This document shows, piece by piece, positions 1 through 10,789 of a DNA stretch of 64,000 nt (its first letter is position 1; every line of letters starts with the position of its first letter). This DNA is from Nageia nagi. Lineage: Eukaryota; Pinophyta. The DNA is taken from NCBI GenBank assembly GCA_050084985.1, contig JBITNC010000002.1:31372001-31436000 (forward strand), given 5' to 3'. Position numbers and translations under genes: made by a program. Below the pieces are notes generated by a model, which saw nothing but the letters and a program-made list of their open reading frames with translations, was not told where the DNA came from and did no database searches.

Positions 1-1540
1 GGTATCACTTACGATTTTACTCTAATTAAACTAAAAACATATAAACATTTATTGTATGATTTATCTAAGCTAATAACCCAAATAAACATACATGAATAAG
101 GGAATATCACAATGTAGTAAGAGAATAATGAAATTACATTGATGTTAAGATGTAAAACGAAGCTACATGCACCAAAGATAAAGGAATAAAGTGAAAGATA
201 AATACCTATGTGTCATTACTTGTGTTGATGTTGAGGATATGATGAATAAACTTATCAAAGAGTAGTGACCTTATTATGCAAACCCTAAGGACAACTATAG
301 AAGAAACACCAACCTGGGCATGGATCTTTGAGAGCTCAACATGGACATGAATGTTAGCATGGGCATGAACGTTTCTAAAGAATGAGGTTCACCAACAATG
401 ATTGATGATGATAAATCAAACCATGCATATGATCATAGAAGTGGATAACAAATATTACCTTGAGTTATAATAAGATTTCAATCTCAATAGGTGGTATTTA
501 GAAACACCTAAGTGTAGGGTACTGAATATCAAAATGTAGTCTTGACTTGATTTTCCAAGTTTAGAGATACTTACATTTATATTAAGCATGATTCACCATT
601 TGAACCCTTGAATATTGGTTTGAAGTCATCTTGGTGTACCTAACATAAACCATAAGAAACACAACCTAATAAATATAAGAAAATAAGGTAAAATATGATG
701 AGATATGACTAAATATGATTAAATGTGTTTGTAAAGTTGCACCTAAGCGGGACCATATTAAGGGGACCACTTTTAGGTGTCAATATATCGATTGAATTAT
801 ATATTTTCATGAAAATGTTTATGCCCATAACTTTGAGGGGAGGGTGTACATGTTTATACAAATTGCATAACCTTTTGCATCCTCCATGAGTAGATTGAAT
901 CCAAGTTTCTAGGCCCTCATGAAAATTCCTCTTTGATCTTATAACCAATGATGTTTGAAATTGAGGATCTTATTTCTCTCCATTTGATTTGGAAATGCCA
1001 CCAAGAAAAATTATTTGGGATCAATGTTAACCCAACTTCATTACACCAATTGTTTCAAATAAATTCCTCAAGTTTTTCATTACTAAAGCATCCACCCCAT
1101 AGCTTATAGATAATCACATTTTGAAGTAGGTGAAGCTCATAAAACTTAACCTCGTTATCTGCTATCAAGATAATAGGAGGGATTGATTGCAAAGGATGTA
1201 CATCATTCTCTGTAACCTACCCTTTCCCTCTTTGATATTATAAAGTCACTCCTTTGCTTGCACTCAAGGTTTTCTATCACCTTGCTCCATTTTCCTTTCC
1301 TTTAATATGTATACGTATAGTATTTGATATCATATTAATGTAGTCTTAAAAGGAAAATACCTAAATTATTTTCAAATCGATACATTAATATATGCCAATA
1401 AATATAAGTAATATTATCATTACTTATATTTATTTGATACTATTAGTATCTTATTTAAGAGGGGTTTTAATATCATACTTAATGATAATCCTTGGCTCAT
1501 CATTTCATAATAAAATATTTATCATTCATGTAGATTTTAG
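1..1540. other. Unassigned AT-rich left edge
   Basis: I see no confident gene, LTR end, primer site or tandem repeat here apart from the faint decayed reading frame listed separately at 709-1159. At about 1541 the sequence becomes recognisably similar to the family A LTR at 48590-49493, so this stretch is either an insertion that truncated that LTR or the flank beyond a broken junction. Confidence 0.5.
709..1159 (-). pseudogene. Decayed ORF, possibly LINE ORF1/DUF4283-like
   Basis: Read on the minus strand from about 1159, the frame gives protein-like sequence with Trp-rich stretches (KLWGG near the start, SWWHFQIKW in the middle) and one in-frame TGA near 1080. It then changes frame near 920. 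After the shift one reading has a W-x-n-F ... LP-x-x-x-W spacing (GFNLLMED then YTLPSKLW), which loosely resembles the DUF4283 region of plant LINE ORF1 proteins. No zinc knuckle, endonuclease or reverse transcriptase follows within the visible flank. The family assignment is inference from spacing only; the safer statement is an unknown, frameshifted coding remnant. Confidence 0.22.
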
Positions 1541-2518
1541 GGTATGGTATTTCTCCTCCAATAGCTATGGTGGCATCTTAGAGATCCACTAGTAGTGTTC
1601 TATTGAATAGCTTGCTAACAATTTGGGTTTCATCAACCCCCAAGTGTGTGAACAAGTAAGTCCTTTACTTCACCCCACTATAGGTATCTCACTCCAAAGA
1701 ATGGAACCTGAAAGATCATAGCTCTAACCAAGAGGAGAAATAATAATAATCAGACATATCTTGGGTCTTTCAAGAATCCTCCTTAAATAGGAAAAGGTAG
1801 CTCATCTTCTAATATTGCATTGAAATGATATAATGGTGTATAAGGGTGATATGTGTGCTCACATATCCAACACCTAAGATGGGATGCCTTAGGATGAGAC
1901 TAATCAAATCTAAGGGTCTAGGAATATTGGGAACTTCCATACACCTCGATGTCAATGACATAAGCTAGGAAGCCTCCAACGGTAAGATGTGGGTGTCTAG
2001 AGATGCTAAAATGCATATTAAATAGTCCAAACCTCATCATGAGCCCAACATCTAAGTGTGGGAGTATTGTAGTGTGTTGGGCTACCAAATATCTCTCTAA
2101 GTGTGCCACATGTAAGCTTGATTGTCTTCATGGTATCTCGATATAGGTGTAATCACCTAGGGTGTGCTTTACCTCAAAAGGAGAATAATATTACTAAAGA
2201 GGCCCATTAATGCCAATTTACATTCACAAGGCTCTTAATATGCAATGTACCAAATTAGGTGACTAATATTTCATTTACAAATAATAAGTAGCCTTTATAT
2301 CATTTATACAATATTATTGGCATTATTAAATAATAAATAACACCTAAAATGCTAAAATAGGCCTAATGTTCCATATTGGAGAAATTAACTACTCTCCAAG
2401 CAGAACTTACAAATAATTGGCCAAATATCCACTAAATTAAGTAAAAATAGTCCTAATCTAATTTTCCCATTTTATAGTGGTAAAATGGAAAATGAACCAT
2501 AAAAATGAGAACATTACA
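1541..2518 (-). repeat. Family A LTR, truncated (3' LTR of a minus element)
   Basis: Nearly the whole stretch aligns by eye with the LTR at 48600-49493: shared blocks include the gatccactag segment near 1582, the caccta-gg-gtgtgct segment near 2155, and the end aaccataaaaatgagaacattaca. The right end, ATTACA at 2513-2518, is followed at once by a purine-rich tract when read on the minus strand. That is the layout of a 3' LTR in a minus-strand element. The first 350 or so bases of the LTR, present in the 48189 copy, are missing here. A TATA-like tattTAAGGAGG (minus strand, about 1781-1791) matches the same place in the other copies. Confidence 0.7.
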
Positions 2519-2535
2519 ATTCCTCCCCTCCCAAA
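2519..2535 (-). other. Polypurine tract of family A element
   Basis: On the minus strand this reads as a run of G and A (GGGAGGGGAGGAAT) directly abutting the TGTAATG start of the LTR. This is the position and composition of a plus-strand priming site, and it fixes the element's orientation as minus. Confidence 0.6.
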
Positions 2536-4573
2536 TTTCTTAATCTTAAGCAATTCAGAATATCTTTAACTGCAACAAAGTCTTCATGATCCTCCTCTCT
2601 TCCTTCTTCATAACTAAAGATTGAAATGACAAAGATTCCCAAATGTATCCAAATTCAAACCTTCTTCACCCCTTATGGTTGTGTTATGTAGCATCATTTT
2701 ATGCCATAAAAAAATTTGTCTCTTTCTTCCCAATTAGCCAATAGTACAACAACAAGAAATAACAACCAAGGGTCTACCCCAAGTGCTAAGATTATAGTTG
2801 CAGGCCCTAACACCTTAACAAATACCACCCATTTTGCCTCCTCAAATTCAACCATATTTATGATACAATATGAAGTATTACAAGATATTAAATTCCCTAA
2901 TATTCATCCTTCATATTTTCTTATTAAAAAATCATTGGCTTTTCTTGTGCCCACATTCCTTATAGTTCTAAACACTACCCAAAAGTCTTCTTCAAAATTA
3001 GCATAACAATAATTCTGAATGACTTGTTTGATCCTTAAGACTACTTTTTGAGGTAGTGCAAAATGTCTTCTTAAATATTATCTTTTACATCAAGTTGTGT
3101 GCAACCTAGTTTTTACTAAATGGTATAGCAACATCCAATGTAGTAGTCCTAATTTTTTTATGCAACAACTTCTCATAGTGTGCAACTTCAAAAAAGAACA
3201 TGAACTTGGTTTTAGTAGTGATAACATGGTTAATCCATACCTTATGTAGTAATGAGTAAACCTCTTCTTCTTCAAAATTTTTTTTATCTAACCAATTTAC
3301 TTTATACATCCTCATTATGAATATAATTAGTTCCCTTATCATGCTTACAAGATGAAGTTTTCTCACTGTAATCTTCTTTTATTACCTCATGTGGTGGGGA
3401 AATAACTATAAGGGAAGCTTTGGCTATTATCTTCTCTTGTTTTATAAATGGTTTAAGCTTCTCTTCACATTGTTTAATAACACTGTTAACCAACCACTGC
3501 GAAACAAAATAAGTAACCAAGTTTTATTTTCAAAAATCCAATAATGTAGATATGAATGGTTGGTAAATGCAATCACTTAAATCATCTATGATCAAGGTTG
3601 TAATGTCTCTCATGGCTATGAAAATATTATCAGTGTGCTCTTCTCTAACTAAAGTAATGAAATGTTGAAACATTATGTAGATTAATTCATCCATGCCCAA
3701 TTCTAATACAATTTCTTATTTTTATTTTTACAAATATCTCAAGCATAGTAATCCTCTTAGAAAATTGTGAACTTGTGATTTCTCCCAAATCTTCAAAGCT
3801 ATCAACCATAACTTGAAGCACCTTCCTCAATGTATTATTATCATATGGAGTTTTTGGTTTCAAAATTATAATAATATCACTTAAACAATATGTGACCTTA
3901 ATTATTACCTTTTCATTTGTGTGCTCCACCTATTTTAGTTTGCTCAAAGAAAAAACTATTAGAATCAAAGCTTCTTGAAATTGGTATGAACTTACCATGT
4001 GTAAGCAATATTCCATTTCTTATAAGGCAAAGAGGATATCATATTTGGTAGAAAATGAGATTTATAAATTCCTTTTTTCTTTCATAAGTCTCTCCATAAA
4101 CTCCTTCCCACTTTACAGTGCCATGGTCTATATGAAAACTCATATCTAAAATCACTGTGAAAGAATCTCAAACTGGATGAATTGTACCCAAGTTGAGTAT
4201 GGACTTCTCAAAGTAGGAAATTTCACTCTAAATATGCAAATAATCCTCTAAAGAGTGTAAAAAAATCTTATAGGTGAATATGAGTTGATGGGATCCTCCT
4301 AGAAGCCCAACAAATATCTCCAAGCTTCCTTATTGCTAAACAACTACCTTTAACTCTCTTATTCCAAATTTTTCCTTTCAAAATTGTTGTCTCTCCTTCT
4401 ATTCCAATGTTTAGTTTTATATTATCTTGGAGATTTTTTTGAATTTTGCTTTTCATATTTGCATCTTGCTTTCCCACCAAAATTTGAATTTAGAATACCA
4501 AAATAAAATACCTTATTTCTCCTAATTTAATTTGCTTGTCAAATTAAATATTTATTTTATAAATAGAAATAAA
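2536..4573 (-). other. Internal region of family A element
   Basis: DNA inside the element whose 3' LTR is at 1541-2518. No gag, protease, RT, RNase H or integrase motif is visible on either strand. It contains one coherent but unrecognised decayed reading frame (listed at 3106-3929) and a further minus-strand open stretch at 4268-4480. It ends at the target site of the solo LTR at 4574, and similar anonymous DNA resumes at 10790. Confidence 0.4.
3106..3929 (-). pseudogene. Unknown decayed ORF in family A element
   Basis: On the minus strand a protein-like sequence begins with Met at 3929 (MEHTNEKVII) and runs about 275 codons. One frame change near 3690 joins RNCIR to a stretch beginning ELGMDELIY. 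Two in-frame stops follow near 3530, and a second frame change lies near 3310. The product would be mostly helical, Ile/Leu/Lys-rich, with a Lys/Glu-rich segment (KQCEEKLKPFIKQEK) and no cysteine-histidine motif, DDE triad or YxDD. I do not recognise the family. Its place between anonymous DNA and the polypurine tract suggests cargo of a non-autonomous LTR element. It could equally be an ordinary decayed ORF captured by the element. Confidence 0.3.
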
Positions 4574-4636
4574 TGTGATGAGCCATCTTTGGGCTCACTC
4601 CTCAAGTGTGCCTTAGGAGAGGTATGTTTGGATTAT

Positions 4637-5709
4637 TGTAATATCCCCAAAACTCACAAAATGCAATTTTTGTTAAAGTGCAATATTCCAAAGTTGAAAT
4701 ATCACTACTTAGGAATTTATATATATTTTTATATTTTTCTATCTAGCTCAATTCAAATCGGATCTACAAATTAAATAAGAAATAGAGCCAGAAATGAATT
4801 TTATTCTTCAAGAGCTAGGACATCCCAAATGGACAAGTATAATACTCAAGGAAAAATACCCAAATGCTCAAGAAGGGGGACATTTTCCCTCACAAAGTAG
4901 ATTTGGATGATCTGGCCTTGCAAGTTCTTTAATCTCTTCTCCCTAATGCTAGATGAGCCTCCTCACACTGATTTGGCTGGTATGGATATAGGATGTGCCT
5001 CCTCACACTGATTTGGTAGGTTAGATTTGGATCTAGAATATGGTCACACTAGCTGGATCTGGATCTACCCCACTGGCTTGATCTGGATCAGGGATAGAAT
5101 AGTTCCACCACACTGGCTTGAACTATTCTAGTAACTCCACCTCACTGGCTTGAGCTACTATCCTAGCTTAGGTAAGAACTCCTCCACACTGGCTCGAGCT
5201 CTCCCACTAAGCTAGCTAGAAAGCTGCAACTCCACTAGCTGCTAACCCTTAGAAAGAGATAAACTTTGATGATCTTCCAGCATCCCCCAAATGATGCATC
5301 CCATCTCCTTTTATAATAAGATCTCTCATACCTTGGAATCACCCAAAGTGCAACATCCCTCTTCTGGTGTCTTGGAATGACAAATTAAATCATCTAGGGA
5401 CCCAGGAAGCCCAACATCCTATAATGGTTACCTAGAGATGCCAAATTACAAGATCAATGGCTCATAAATGCAACATCCCATTATGAGAGACTAATAATGC
5501 ATTAATTACAAATAATTGAGCCAGATTAATTAAATAAAATCCAAGGGTGAGTGCCTCAAGGGTCTCTTTAGCCTTGGTTACAAAAATAAATGCAAAATAT
5601 TAATAAAATACTCCTAAATTAATTTATTTTTAGTTTCTCCTCCTTTGCCATGAACGTCACACTCCAAGAGGAGAGAAAGTGGATGTTTTACAAATTTGGG
5701 GACATTACA
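4637..5709 (-). repeat. 3' LTR of gag-protease element
   Basis: Direct repeat of 8132-9236, with ends TGTAATATCCCC and GGGGACATTACA that form a 12-bp near-perfect inverted repeat. Within it, about 4960-5230, a short phrase built on cacactgg-ttgag/cctcactggctt is repeated several times. A TATA-like motif lies on the minus strand at 5307-5315. Confidence 0.88.
5307..5315 (-). promoter_or_regulatory. TATA-box candidate in 3' LTR
   Basis: Reads TATAAAAGG on the minus strand, in the sense of the element. The same motif is kept at the equivalent place in the other LTR (8834-8842), about 400 bases from the LTR's 5-prime end in the sense of the minus strand, a plausible core promoter. Confidence 0.4.
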
Positions 5710-5723
5710 ATTCTCCCCTTCCT
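5710..5723 (-). other. Polypurine tract of gag-protease element
   Basis: On the minus strand this reads as the purine run GGAAGGGGAGAAT touching the LTR start TGTAATG. It marks the plus-strand priming site and the 3' end of the internal region. Confidence 0.7.
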
Positions 5724-5887
5724 GAATTGCTTATCCCCAAGCAACTCAAGATAAATTGGCCCTTCTCTTTCCCATCCTGAAAAGTTGTAATGTGAATGAA
5801 AGAACAAGGAGAAAGAGTTTTGATTTTTTGCTGCAAGTAATGGCCAAAATGTCTACCTTCATAGCTCCAAAACCCAACGTCCAAGTC

Positions 5888-6307
5888 CTAAATGAAATCA
5901 AGGAGTGCTAGTGGGTTATCTTCTATCCAAGATTGGATCACATGATGGGAGAGAGAATCTATAATTTTAGCAAGCATGAATACATTCATCCCAACATCCC
6001 AATGGTCTAAGTGGCTGAGTGGTTCACAAAGAAAAGTATGATGAAGTAATACCAAATCTCCAATCCCTCTATTTCTCATTTTAAGCAAGATGATGGACAA
6101 TTTGTCCCAAAATTTTTTGCAATAATATACTTGTAACAGGGACATATATGCCAAAGAGAAGTAAATCTGACCAGTAAGTATTATCACTTGTTTCCAATCT
6201 TCAATCAACCTCCAAGTTATTATCCAGAAAAAGAACACTCTTAACCAATTCGTTAGTGGCTGAGCAAATGTGGGCATGTTACCTTGGGACTGGGTGACGT
6301 CTTGCAT
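5888..6307 (-). other. Open stretch after protease, no recognised domain
   Basis: An uninterrupted minus-strand frame of 139 codons lies just after the protease remnant, where reverse transcriptase would be expected. Its translation is hydrophobic and Trp-rich (for example RVFFFWIITWRL near its start). It has none of the RT blocks: no YxDD, no MPFGL and no GxLG. It may be a residue of the deletion that removed pol, or a chance frame. I would not call it a gene. Confidence 0.25.
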
Positions 6308-6346
6308 GGTAGTTCTATTTGGGACATGAGGAATGATTTGATGTTG

Positions 6347-6886
6347 CTACTTTGGATCTTCTATTACTTCCAATTGATGGGCCTGTGAAGTGGCCCTATT
6401 GCTACCCTGCAATCCTCTCATGATGACCTCCTTTCCATTTGCTAGGAACTTCATTTCCAAGGTGTCATAATTTGTCCTAATCTCCCCCAAAGTTTTCAGC
6501 CATTGAATTCCAAATACCATGTGCAAGGTCCCTCCCATGGGATATACATAGAAATCACTTCTCATGTAGTAATTGTTGGTCTTAACTGGAACTTGTCTAA
6601 TCATCTTATTGCAAAATGAGATCTAGCCGTTAGCATTGGTCACATTGAATCCTTCAAAAATGTCCATCCTTACTCCTTTCTCAGTAGTAAACAAAGCATT
6701 AATGAAGTTGTGAGATGCCCCTCCATTGATATGAATAGTCACTTCTTCTTCTAGATCTCTTCCCTGAATGCACAATGTGGGGCAATTGGGTGCTCCAAAA
6801 ATGGTGGCCAAGGTTCCGTGAGTGGAAAACTCTTCCACAAATTTTGAAATGCTCCATAGATCTGATTCAGGTTCCTCCATCTCCAC
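6347..6886 (-). pseudogene. Retropepsin-type aspartic protease, Ty3/gypsy
   Basis: Two adjacent minus-strand segments make one protease. The first (6886-6623) contains INGGASHNFIN, matching the family's catalytic loop [VIL]-D-[ST]-G-A-[ST]-H-N-F. The catalytic Asp is Asn here and the next residue is Gly, so this copy would be inactive. The second (6604-6347) carries the C-terminal half: DFYVYPMGG then VFGIQWLKTLG, the usual flap and the LGxQWL block. A stop near 6613 lies between them. The enzyme would cut the Gag-Pol polyprotein inside virus-like particles. It follows gag directly, and no reverse transcriptase follows it. Confidence 0.8.
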
Positions 6887-6904
6887 TACCTCTACATAAT
6901 TGAG

Positions 6905-8090
6905 CTACACCTTCCCATTGCAGTGATGGCCTAGCTCCCATGATCCTTTGCAGACAAAGCACATTTTACTTCTTCTCATTTTAGAATGTGATATCTCTTG
7001 ATCCCTCTGTGTCTACTCCAATGGCCATGCATTTCTCCTTGGTGGAGATGTGAGCCTTCCTTAGCTCCCATTCATTTTACTTACTTCCTTGATTGCTCTT
7101 CCCTTGGATCAGACTAGTTGATTCAAGTGCTATGACCCTTCTAATTGCCTCATGTAGATCATTTGGCTCAAATGCTTTGATAGATGCTCTGATATTTTCA
7201 TTGAAACCCTCCATGAACATAGCCATCCTTCTAGCTTCTGACAGATCTGAAATCATAATAGAAACATTTATAAACTCATCTATATATTCTTCAACTGTAC
7301 CTTTCTATTGGATCTTGGTGAGCTCATGGAAGTAACTTTCTTCAGTCTTCTTTTCAAAATGTTCCAGCAACCTTTGGCAAAATTCATCAAAAGTTGAGAT
7401 CTAGTCATGCCCCAACATTTTCAATCCATGGTGCCACCACTCATAGGCTTGTCCCTTTAGGGAGAGTGTGGCAAAATGTATGGCCTCATATTCTACCATG
7501 GAATTGAAAGATAGGTACATTTGGAGCTGGTGAATCCATCCTCTTGCTGAGATCCCTACACCTCCATCAAATTTCTCCAATTGGATCTTCTGTAATGGCT
7601 CCTTAAAGATAGGTGGGCATCCTCCTTGTCCTCCCTCAAATTGTCCATAAAATTCTTGGAAAGATATGATGTTTCTATACTCTACTAGTTTGGCCATGTA
7701 CTCATCAAACAATTGGTTGAGCCTCTCCTGATGTCTTCGATAGATCTCCTTCGGATCTTCCTCTTTTTTGAAAAGAGGCTTAGGTGGAACAGGTACAAAC
7801 TTTTAGTAATGAGATCTAGCCCTAGATGAGCTCTCTCCTTATCCATTTGTATTCTCCCAGCTAGGTGGTGGAGTCTGGTTCCCTCTTTGGGATGTGAGTA
7901 TCTGCAATTGCTCCATCATCTTCCTTAATACGTCTAGGATGGCTATGTTGTAATTGGCCATGTTCCCTTATCTGGCTTCCTCCCACTCTTTAGATCCCTC
8001 CAAATCTATTACATCTCTCTCCTCCAAGCTCGGCTGGTAATCAGGATCACTTCTTCCTCTTAAGTAGTAATTATGGATCTTAGGCAGCAT
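6905..8090 (-). pseudogene. Gag polyprotein, Ty3/gypsy
   Basis: Minus-strand gag starting at Met 8090 (MLPKIHNYYLRG). An acidic N-terminal region comes first, then the retrotransposon gag core (KFDG near 7575, YLSFN, then FATLSLKGQAYEWWHHG), then EEYIDEFIN near 7290, and a zinc knuckle at about 6965-6925 reading CFVCKGSWELGHHC. This C-x2-C-x7-GHxC form is the one common in plant Ty3/gypsy gags. From 8090 through 7401 a single frame holds, broken only by TAA or TAG codons (for example near 7970, 7850 and 7800), so point mutation rather than indels caused most of the damage there. At least one frame change precedes the zinc knuckle. It would form the particle shell and package RNA. Confidence 0.82.
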
Positions 8091-8118
8091 GAGCTAATAT
8101 AGGCTAGTAGGAAAACAA

Positions 8119-8130
8119 GCTCTGATACCA
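8119..8130 (-). other. Primer binding site (initiator tRNA-Met type)
   Basis: On the minus strand this reads TGGTATCAGAGC, the complement of the 3' end of plant initiator methionine tRNA. It lies one base inside the 5' LTR at 8132-9236. Confidence 0.88.
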
Positions 8131-8131
8131 T

Positions 8132-9236
8132 TGTAATATCCCCAAAACTCACAAAATGCAATTTTTGTTAAAGTGCAATATTCCAAAGTTGAAATATCAC
8201 TACTTAGGAATTTATATATATTTTTATATTTTTCTATCTAGCTCAATTCAAATTAGATCTACAAATTGAACAAGAAATAGAGCTAGAAATGAATTTTATT
8301 CTTTAAGAGCTAGGATGTCCCAAATGGATAAGTACAATACTCAAACAAAAATACCCAAATGCTCAAGAAGGGGGATGTTTTCCCTCATAAAGCAGATTTG
8401 GATGATCTGGCCTTGCAAGTTCTTCAATCTCTTCTCCCTAATGTTGGATGAGCCTCCTCACATTGATTCGGCTGGTTTGGATCTAGGACATGCCTCCTCA
8501 CACTGATTTGGCAGGTCAGATCTAGATCTGGAATATGGTCACACTGGTTGGATCTAGATCTACCCCACTAGCTTGATCTAGATTAGGGATGGAATGATTC
8601 CACCACACTGGCTTGAACTATTCTAGTAACTCCACCTCACTAGCTCAAGCTACTCTAGCAACTCCACCTCACTGGCTCAAGCTACTATCCTAGCTTAGGT
8701 AAGAACTCCTCCACACTGGCTCGATCTCTCCCACTAAGCTAGCTAGAAAGCTGCAACTCCACTAACTGCTAACCCCCAGAAAGAGATAAACTCTGATGAT
8801 CTTCCAGCATCCCCCAAATGATGCATCCCATCTCCTTTTATAACAAGATCTCTCATACCTTGGAATCACCCAAAGTGCAATGTCCCTCTTTTGGTGTCTG
8901 GGGATGACAAATTAAATCATCTAGGGACCCAAGAAGCCCAACGTCCCATAATGGTTGCCTAGAGATGCCAAATTACAAGATCAATGGCTCATAAATGCAA
9001 TGTCCCATTATGAGAGACTAATATTGCATTAATTACAAATAATTGAGCTAGATTAATTTAATAAAATCTAAGGGCGAGTGCCTCAAGGGTCTCTTTAGCC
9101 TTGGTTACATAAATAAATGCAAAATATTAATAAAATACTCCTAAATTAATTTATTTTTGGTTTCTCCTCCTTTGCCATGAACGTCACACTCCAAGAGGAG
9201 AGAAAGTGGACATTTTATAAATTTGGGGACATTACA
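8132..9236 (-). repeat. 5' LTR of gag-protease element
   Basis: Direct repeat of 4637-5709 with the same ends. It is about 30 bases longer, chiefly from an extra copy of the short actccacctcactgg-type phrase near 8630-8690. Confidence 0.88.
8834..8842 (-). promoter_or_regulatory. TATA-box candidate in 5' LTR
   Basis: TATAAAAGG on the minus strand, at the position equivalent to 5307-5315 in the other LTR. Lying in the 5' LTR, it would have driven transcription of the gag-protease RNA. Confidence 0.45.
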
Positions 9237-10789
9237 ATTATGACTTTCAAATTGGAAAAAATAAGCTCAAACATGCACCAAATATCCAATGACTTGCTAG
9301 TAATGAAAGATTCAAAATAAACTTGTAGAAAAAGCTTCAAACCCCAATGTCTAGCTATGATGAGCAATTTCAAAATAAATGCAAGCAAATATCTCCAATA
9401 TTTTTACAACTTGAGTAAGAGGCAAAATGAAACTTTAGCAATTTAAAAAGCATCCACAAATCTAATGTCTCAGTTGGAGAGCCAAAATAAGAGTCAAATA
9501 ATGAAAACAACACTCCAAATCCAACATTTCAACCAAGAAGGAAAAATGGCAATTTGATAATGAAATAATGCTTCCAATTCCAACATCCAAGCATAGAGAG
9601 AAAAATAGCAATATTTAGATAATAAAAAGTAATTACATTGATAAGTAATGACAAATCACAAATACAATATTTTTACCAACCTATAGAGTTTGTAGCAGGA
9701 CTTCCTCTTATAGGGTTATTTTGGATGGCTCCAAGACCACATCAATCCTAGAAGTAGTGAGACAAGACTAGGTCTCCTTTGTAGCAATTGTGATGGAACC
9801 AATAATGTTCCTCTTAATATGACTAGAGTAATTTTAAAGGTAGCCTCCTCTCCCCTCGATACCTCAAATGCAAATTGCCCCACAAGTGGCTAAGATAGAG
9901 TCTCCACTCAATTCAAAATAAAGGGTTTTGAATCAAATTCAACATATCTCATGATGGCTATGAGTCCTCATTTTATAGGTAAGGGTGACCATCTTCTATT
10001 CTTGCATTGGGATGAATCAACAATGAAGAGGTGTGATCTGTATACTCCATGTATCCACATCATGATTGGAGAGCCTAGGGATAAATGAAATCTCATCCAA
10101 GGGCCCAAAAATGCCACGTCCAAGAAGAGATGAATTCTAGGTGCCTTAGTATCATCATGGTTGCTCAATGTAAGGGACATAAATCCATCCTTTCCCCATG
10201 TCCAAATGTGGGAGTCATAAACTTACCTAGGGATTCCAAATCATAAGATCCAATGGCCAAGTATGCAATGTCCCATTAAAAGAGACTAATATTGCATTTA
10301 TAATTATTAATATATCTTGTAATTGTGTTTTACAAGTGGCCTATGAAATTACAAGTATTATTGGCACATAAATATGTATGACCCATTTGTTACATATAAA
10401 TAACAAATAATGACTCATAGAGTCCTACATTCCATGGTGGAGAATATCCAAGTGGAATTACATTGAAATATTCCTAATTAAATATAAACCACTCCTAGAT
10501 TAATGAAATATCACTTGGACATCCTTAGAGTATGGAAATCACTCTCAAATAAGAGTAAATCATAGATTCATATGCATGCATGATATGAGCAGCCTATCCT
10601 GGTGGGTGAACTTAAAAGTACCACATCTTCCTTATTTCCTACCAAAAGTAGGTTATATAACCTATCAAAATGATTAGCATGAGGTCATATATCGATTCTA
10701 AATATTGAAACATCCATTCATGGCTCGTGGATGATGAAATCACCTTGGAATAAAAAATTAGTGAAACCTTAAAAATTGGGGACATTACA

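Larger units (their letters stand above)
4637..9236 (-). mobile_element. Complete gag-protease-only LTR retrotransposon, Ty3/gypsy type
   Basis: A complete 4.6-kb element on the minus strand. It has LTRs at both ends beginning TGTAATATCC and ending GACATTACA, and an exact 5-bp target duplication ATTAT at 4632-4636 and 9237-9241. A tRNA-Met-type primer site lies at 8119-8130 and a polypurine tract at 5710-5723. The internal region is only about 2.4 kb and encodes gag and an aspartic protease. No reverse transcriptase, RNase H or integrase motif is present, so the element was non-autonomous and needed a partner's pol. It inserted into the family A LTR at 4574-10789. The two LTRs look about 95 percent alike by eye, so it is younger than its host. 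Confidence 0.88.
4574..10789 (-). mobile_element. Family A solo LTR, split by a nested element
   Basis: The left end TGTGATGAGCC at 4574 and the right end GGGGACATTACA at 10789 are the two ends of the family A LTR. They are bounded by an exact 5-bp duplication ATAAA (4569-4573 and 10790-10794). Removing the nested element and one copy of its duplication leaves about 1.6 kb of LTR (4574-4636 plus 9242-10789). That sequence matches the LTR at 62734-64000 in order, including the shared segment about atctcat-atggctatgagtcctc near 9950 and 63545. There is no internal region, so this is the product of LTR-LTR recombination. Orientation is taken from the 48189 copy, where the primer site lies on the left. 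Confidence 0.85.

Noticed and set aside
5888-6307. Hidden reverse transcriptase of the gag-pro element
   Set aside because: The 139-codon frame has none of the RT blocks in any frame, and the distance to the polypurine tract is too short for RT and integrase.
8119-8130. tRNA-Met gene fragment
   Set aside because: Only the 12-base complement of the tRNA 3' end is present, beside an LTR. It is a primer binding site, as are 31985, 42973, 48176 and 59311.
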